A DNA stretch of 64,000 nucleotides from JAGOUY01 sp964562155 (GTDB lineage: Bacteria; Patescibacteriota; Patescibacteriia; 2-12-FULL-60-25), in contig CAZLRU010000002.1 in the NCBI GenBank assembly GCA_964562155.1, forward strand, positions 1-64,000, in the 5' to 3' direction. The notes under the pieces were generated by a model. That model was not told the origin of the DNA. It saw nothing but the letters and a program-made list of their open reading frames with translations, and made no database searches. The translations under genes and the position numbers were made by a program. Shown one piece after another: positions 63,457 to 64,000 of the stretch. Every line of letters begins with the position of its first letter. Position 1 is the first letter of the stretch.

Positions 63457-63486
63457 ACGGGCACTTTATCAGAGTAAAGTGCCCGT
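63457..63486. promoter_or_regulatory. Perfect 12-bp inverted repeat before the TrpR-like gene
   Basis: Arms 63457-63468 and 63475-63486 (ACGGGCACTTTA and its complement), six-base loop, directly ahead of ATG 63455. Too close for a Shine-Dalgarno outside the stem; no T-run follows on minus, so an operator or a translation switch is more likely than a terminator. Confidence 0.55.
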
Positions 63487-63511
63487 GTCAAGGTTTGTAT
63501 TGTTTACCCTC

Positions 63512-64000
63512 CTATTTTTTCCAAATATATTTTGTGAGTTGCCAAACGTATTTCACGATGATGAGAACAATGATGAAGTAGACAACGTATTGGATAGCCA
63601 AGAAGAGCAAGGTGATGAGGGTCACACTCAGATCCTGCAGGATCTTATTCATGTCTTGAACGAAGCCTTTGACGGCCATTTGCCAGGATTCTTTGAGACG
63701 CTGCGCATCAAAGTATTTATTTTCGTAGACGTTGAGAGAGAAGTATGTGTAATCGAGGCGATCGAGCTGATCGGCTTTCGCGCGAGATAGACGATCGAGC
63801 TGTTCACTGATATTGATCCGTTCCTGCGTCAGACGCTCGATAATGGAAAGCTTGCTCGTGATAATCGTTGCGAGGCTGCTTGCGTCTTGTGAGCGAGTGG
63901 CAACTGCAGTGATTTCATCGTAGGCTCTTTCTGCATCCGCCAAGGTTTTTTCGATCGTTGCTTTTTTCTTCTCCAGAATCTCAACTTCGCTCGTAAAATC
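63512..64000 (-). CDS. DUF4349-type membrane protein (partial at right edge)
   Basis: The open frame continues past the window edge, so the N-terminus is missing; 162 residues are seen. A long coiled coil leads into DRLDYTYFSLNVYENKYF, the strand near the end of DUF4349 domains, and the C-terminus has a membrane helix pair-like stretch (LITLLFLAIQYVVYFIIVLIIVKYVW, cut in two by a few polar residues) and a basic end. DUF4349 proteins are membrane-linked, often lipoproteins; function unknown. Confidence 0.8.
   Translation of the reverse strand, partial: DFTSEVEILEKKKATIEKTLADAERAYDEITAVATRSQDASSLATIITSKLSIIERLTQERINISEQLDRLSRAKADQLDRLDYTYFSLNVYENKYFDAQRLKESWQMAVKGFVQDMNKILQDLSVTLITLLFLAIQYVVYFIIVLIIVKYVWQLTKYIWKK

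Overview
The window reads like a scaffold from a small, reduced bacterial genome of the Patescibacteria/CPR type, most likely the Parcubacteria side (Uhrbacteria/Magasanikbacteria-like). This is an inference from gene content: a VirB4/PrgI/VirB6-type envelope machine without a relaxase, a two-copy wall-surface domain common in CPR, a DUF4349 protein, a lone IPP isomerase, many single-gene transcription units and few biosynthetic genes. TGA is a stop throughout, so the code is standard. There is no rRNA, CRISPR array or transposase.

Layout. (1) 1-1.7 kb: an AT-rich Shedu-type (DUF4263) defence nuclease runs off the left edge next to two head-to-head tRNA-Ser genes. (2) 1.8-16.5 kb, minus strand: a Cys-rich secreted protein, an HTH/DUF2975 pair, then a long gene string read leftwards: LCP ligase, der, pth, VirB6-like, a helical protein, PrgI-like, split VirB4 (two genes), a one-TM protein and comF. 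(3) 16.5-20.3 kb: dprA and topA on plus. (4) 20.3-26.7 kb: a 2137-residue protein carrying a PP2C phosphatase domain between coiled coils. (5) 26.8-38.6 kb: rel, parB/parA, a CPA2 antiporter, a lipoprotein, a murF-like ligase, tRNA-Glu, a surface protein, a class B PBP and rarA. (6) 38.7-50.1 kb: an accessory stretch of GC-rich, mostly monocistronic genes of unknown function with strong Shine-Dalgarno sites and their own terminators, mixed with ordinary genes (idi, M29 peptidase, bcp, GNAT, Nudix). (7) 50.3-64 kb: dienelactone hydrolase, csp, yhiN, ABC-F, greA, ahcY with a PfkB kinase, marR, a CDP-alcohol transferase, PAP2, a VanX-like peptidase, a DapF-fold racemase with GNAT, hisS, a TrpR/YerC regulator and the 3' part of a DUF4349 gene.

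How genes fit together. comF and dprA beside a relaxase-free T4SS-like operon suggest a DNA-uptake role (hypothesis). FtsI, the MurF-like ligase, LCP, PAP2 and VanX-like proteins serve the cell wall. AhcY with a probable adenosine kinase would clear S-adenosylhomocysteine. A PgsA-like transferase could supply phospholipid.

Assembly caution: there are three 100-N runs. Two (4322-4421, 49634-49733) sit between perfect 55-bp duplicates and are scaffolding artefacts; collapsing 155 bp restores intact reading frames for comF and a His-rich secreted protein. The third (52002-52101) hides real missing sequence in yhiN.
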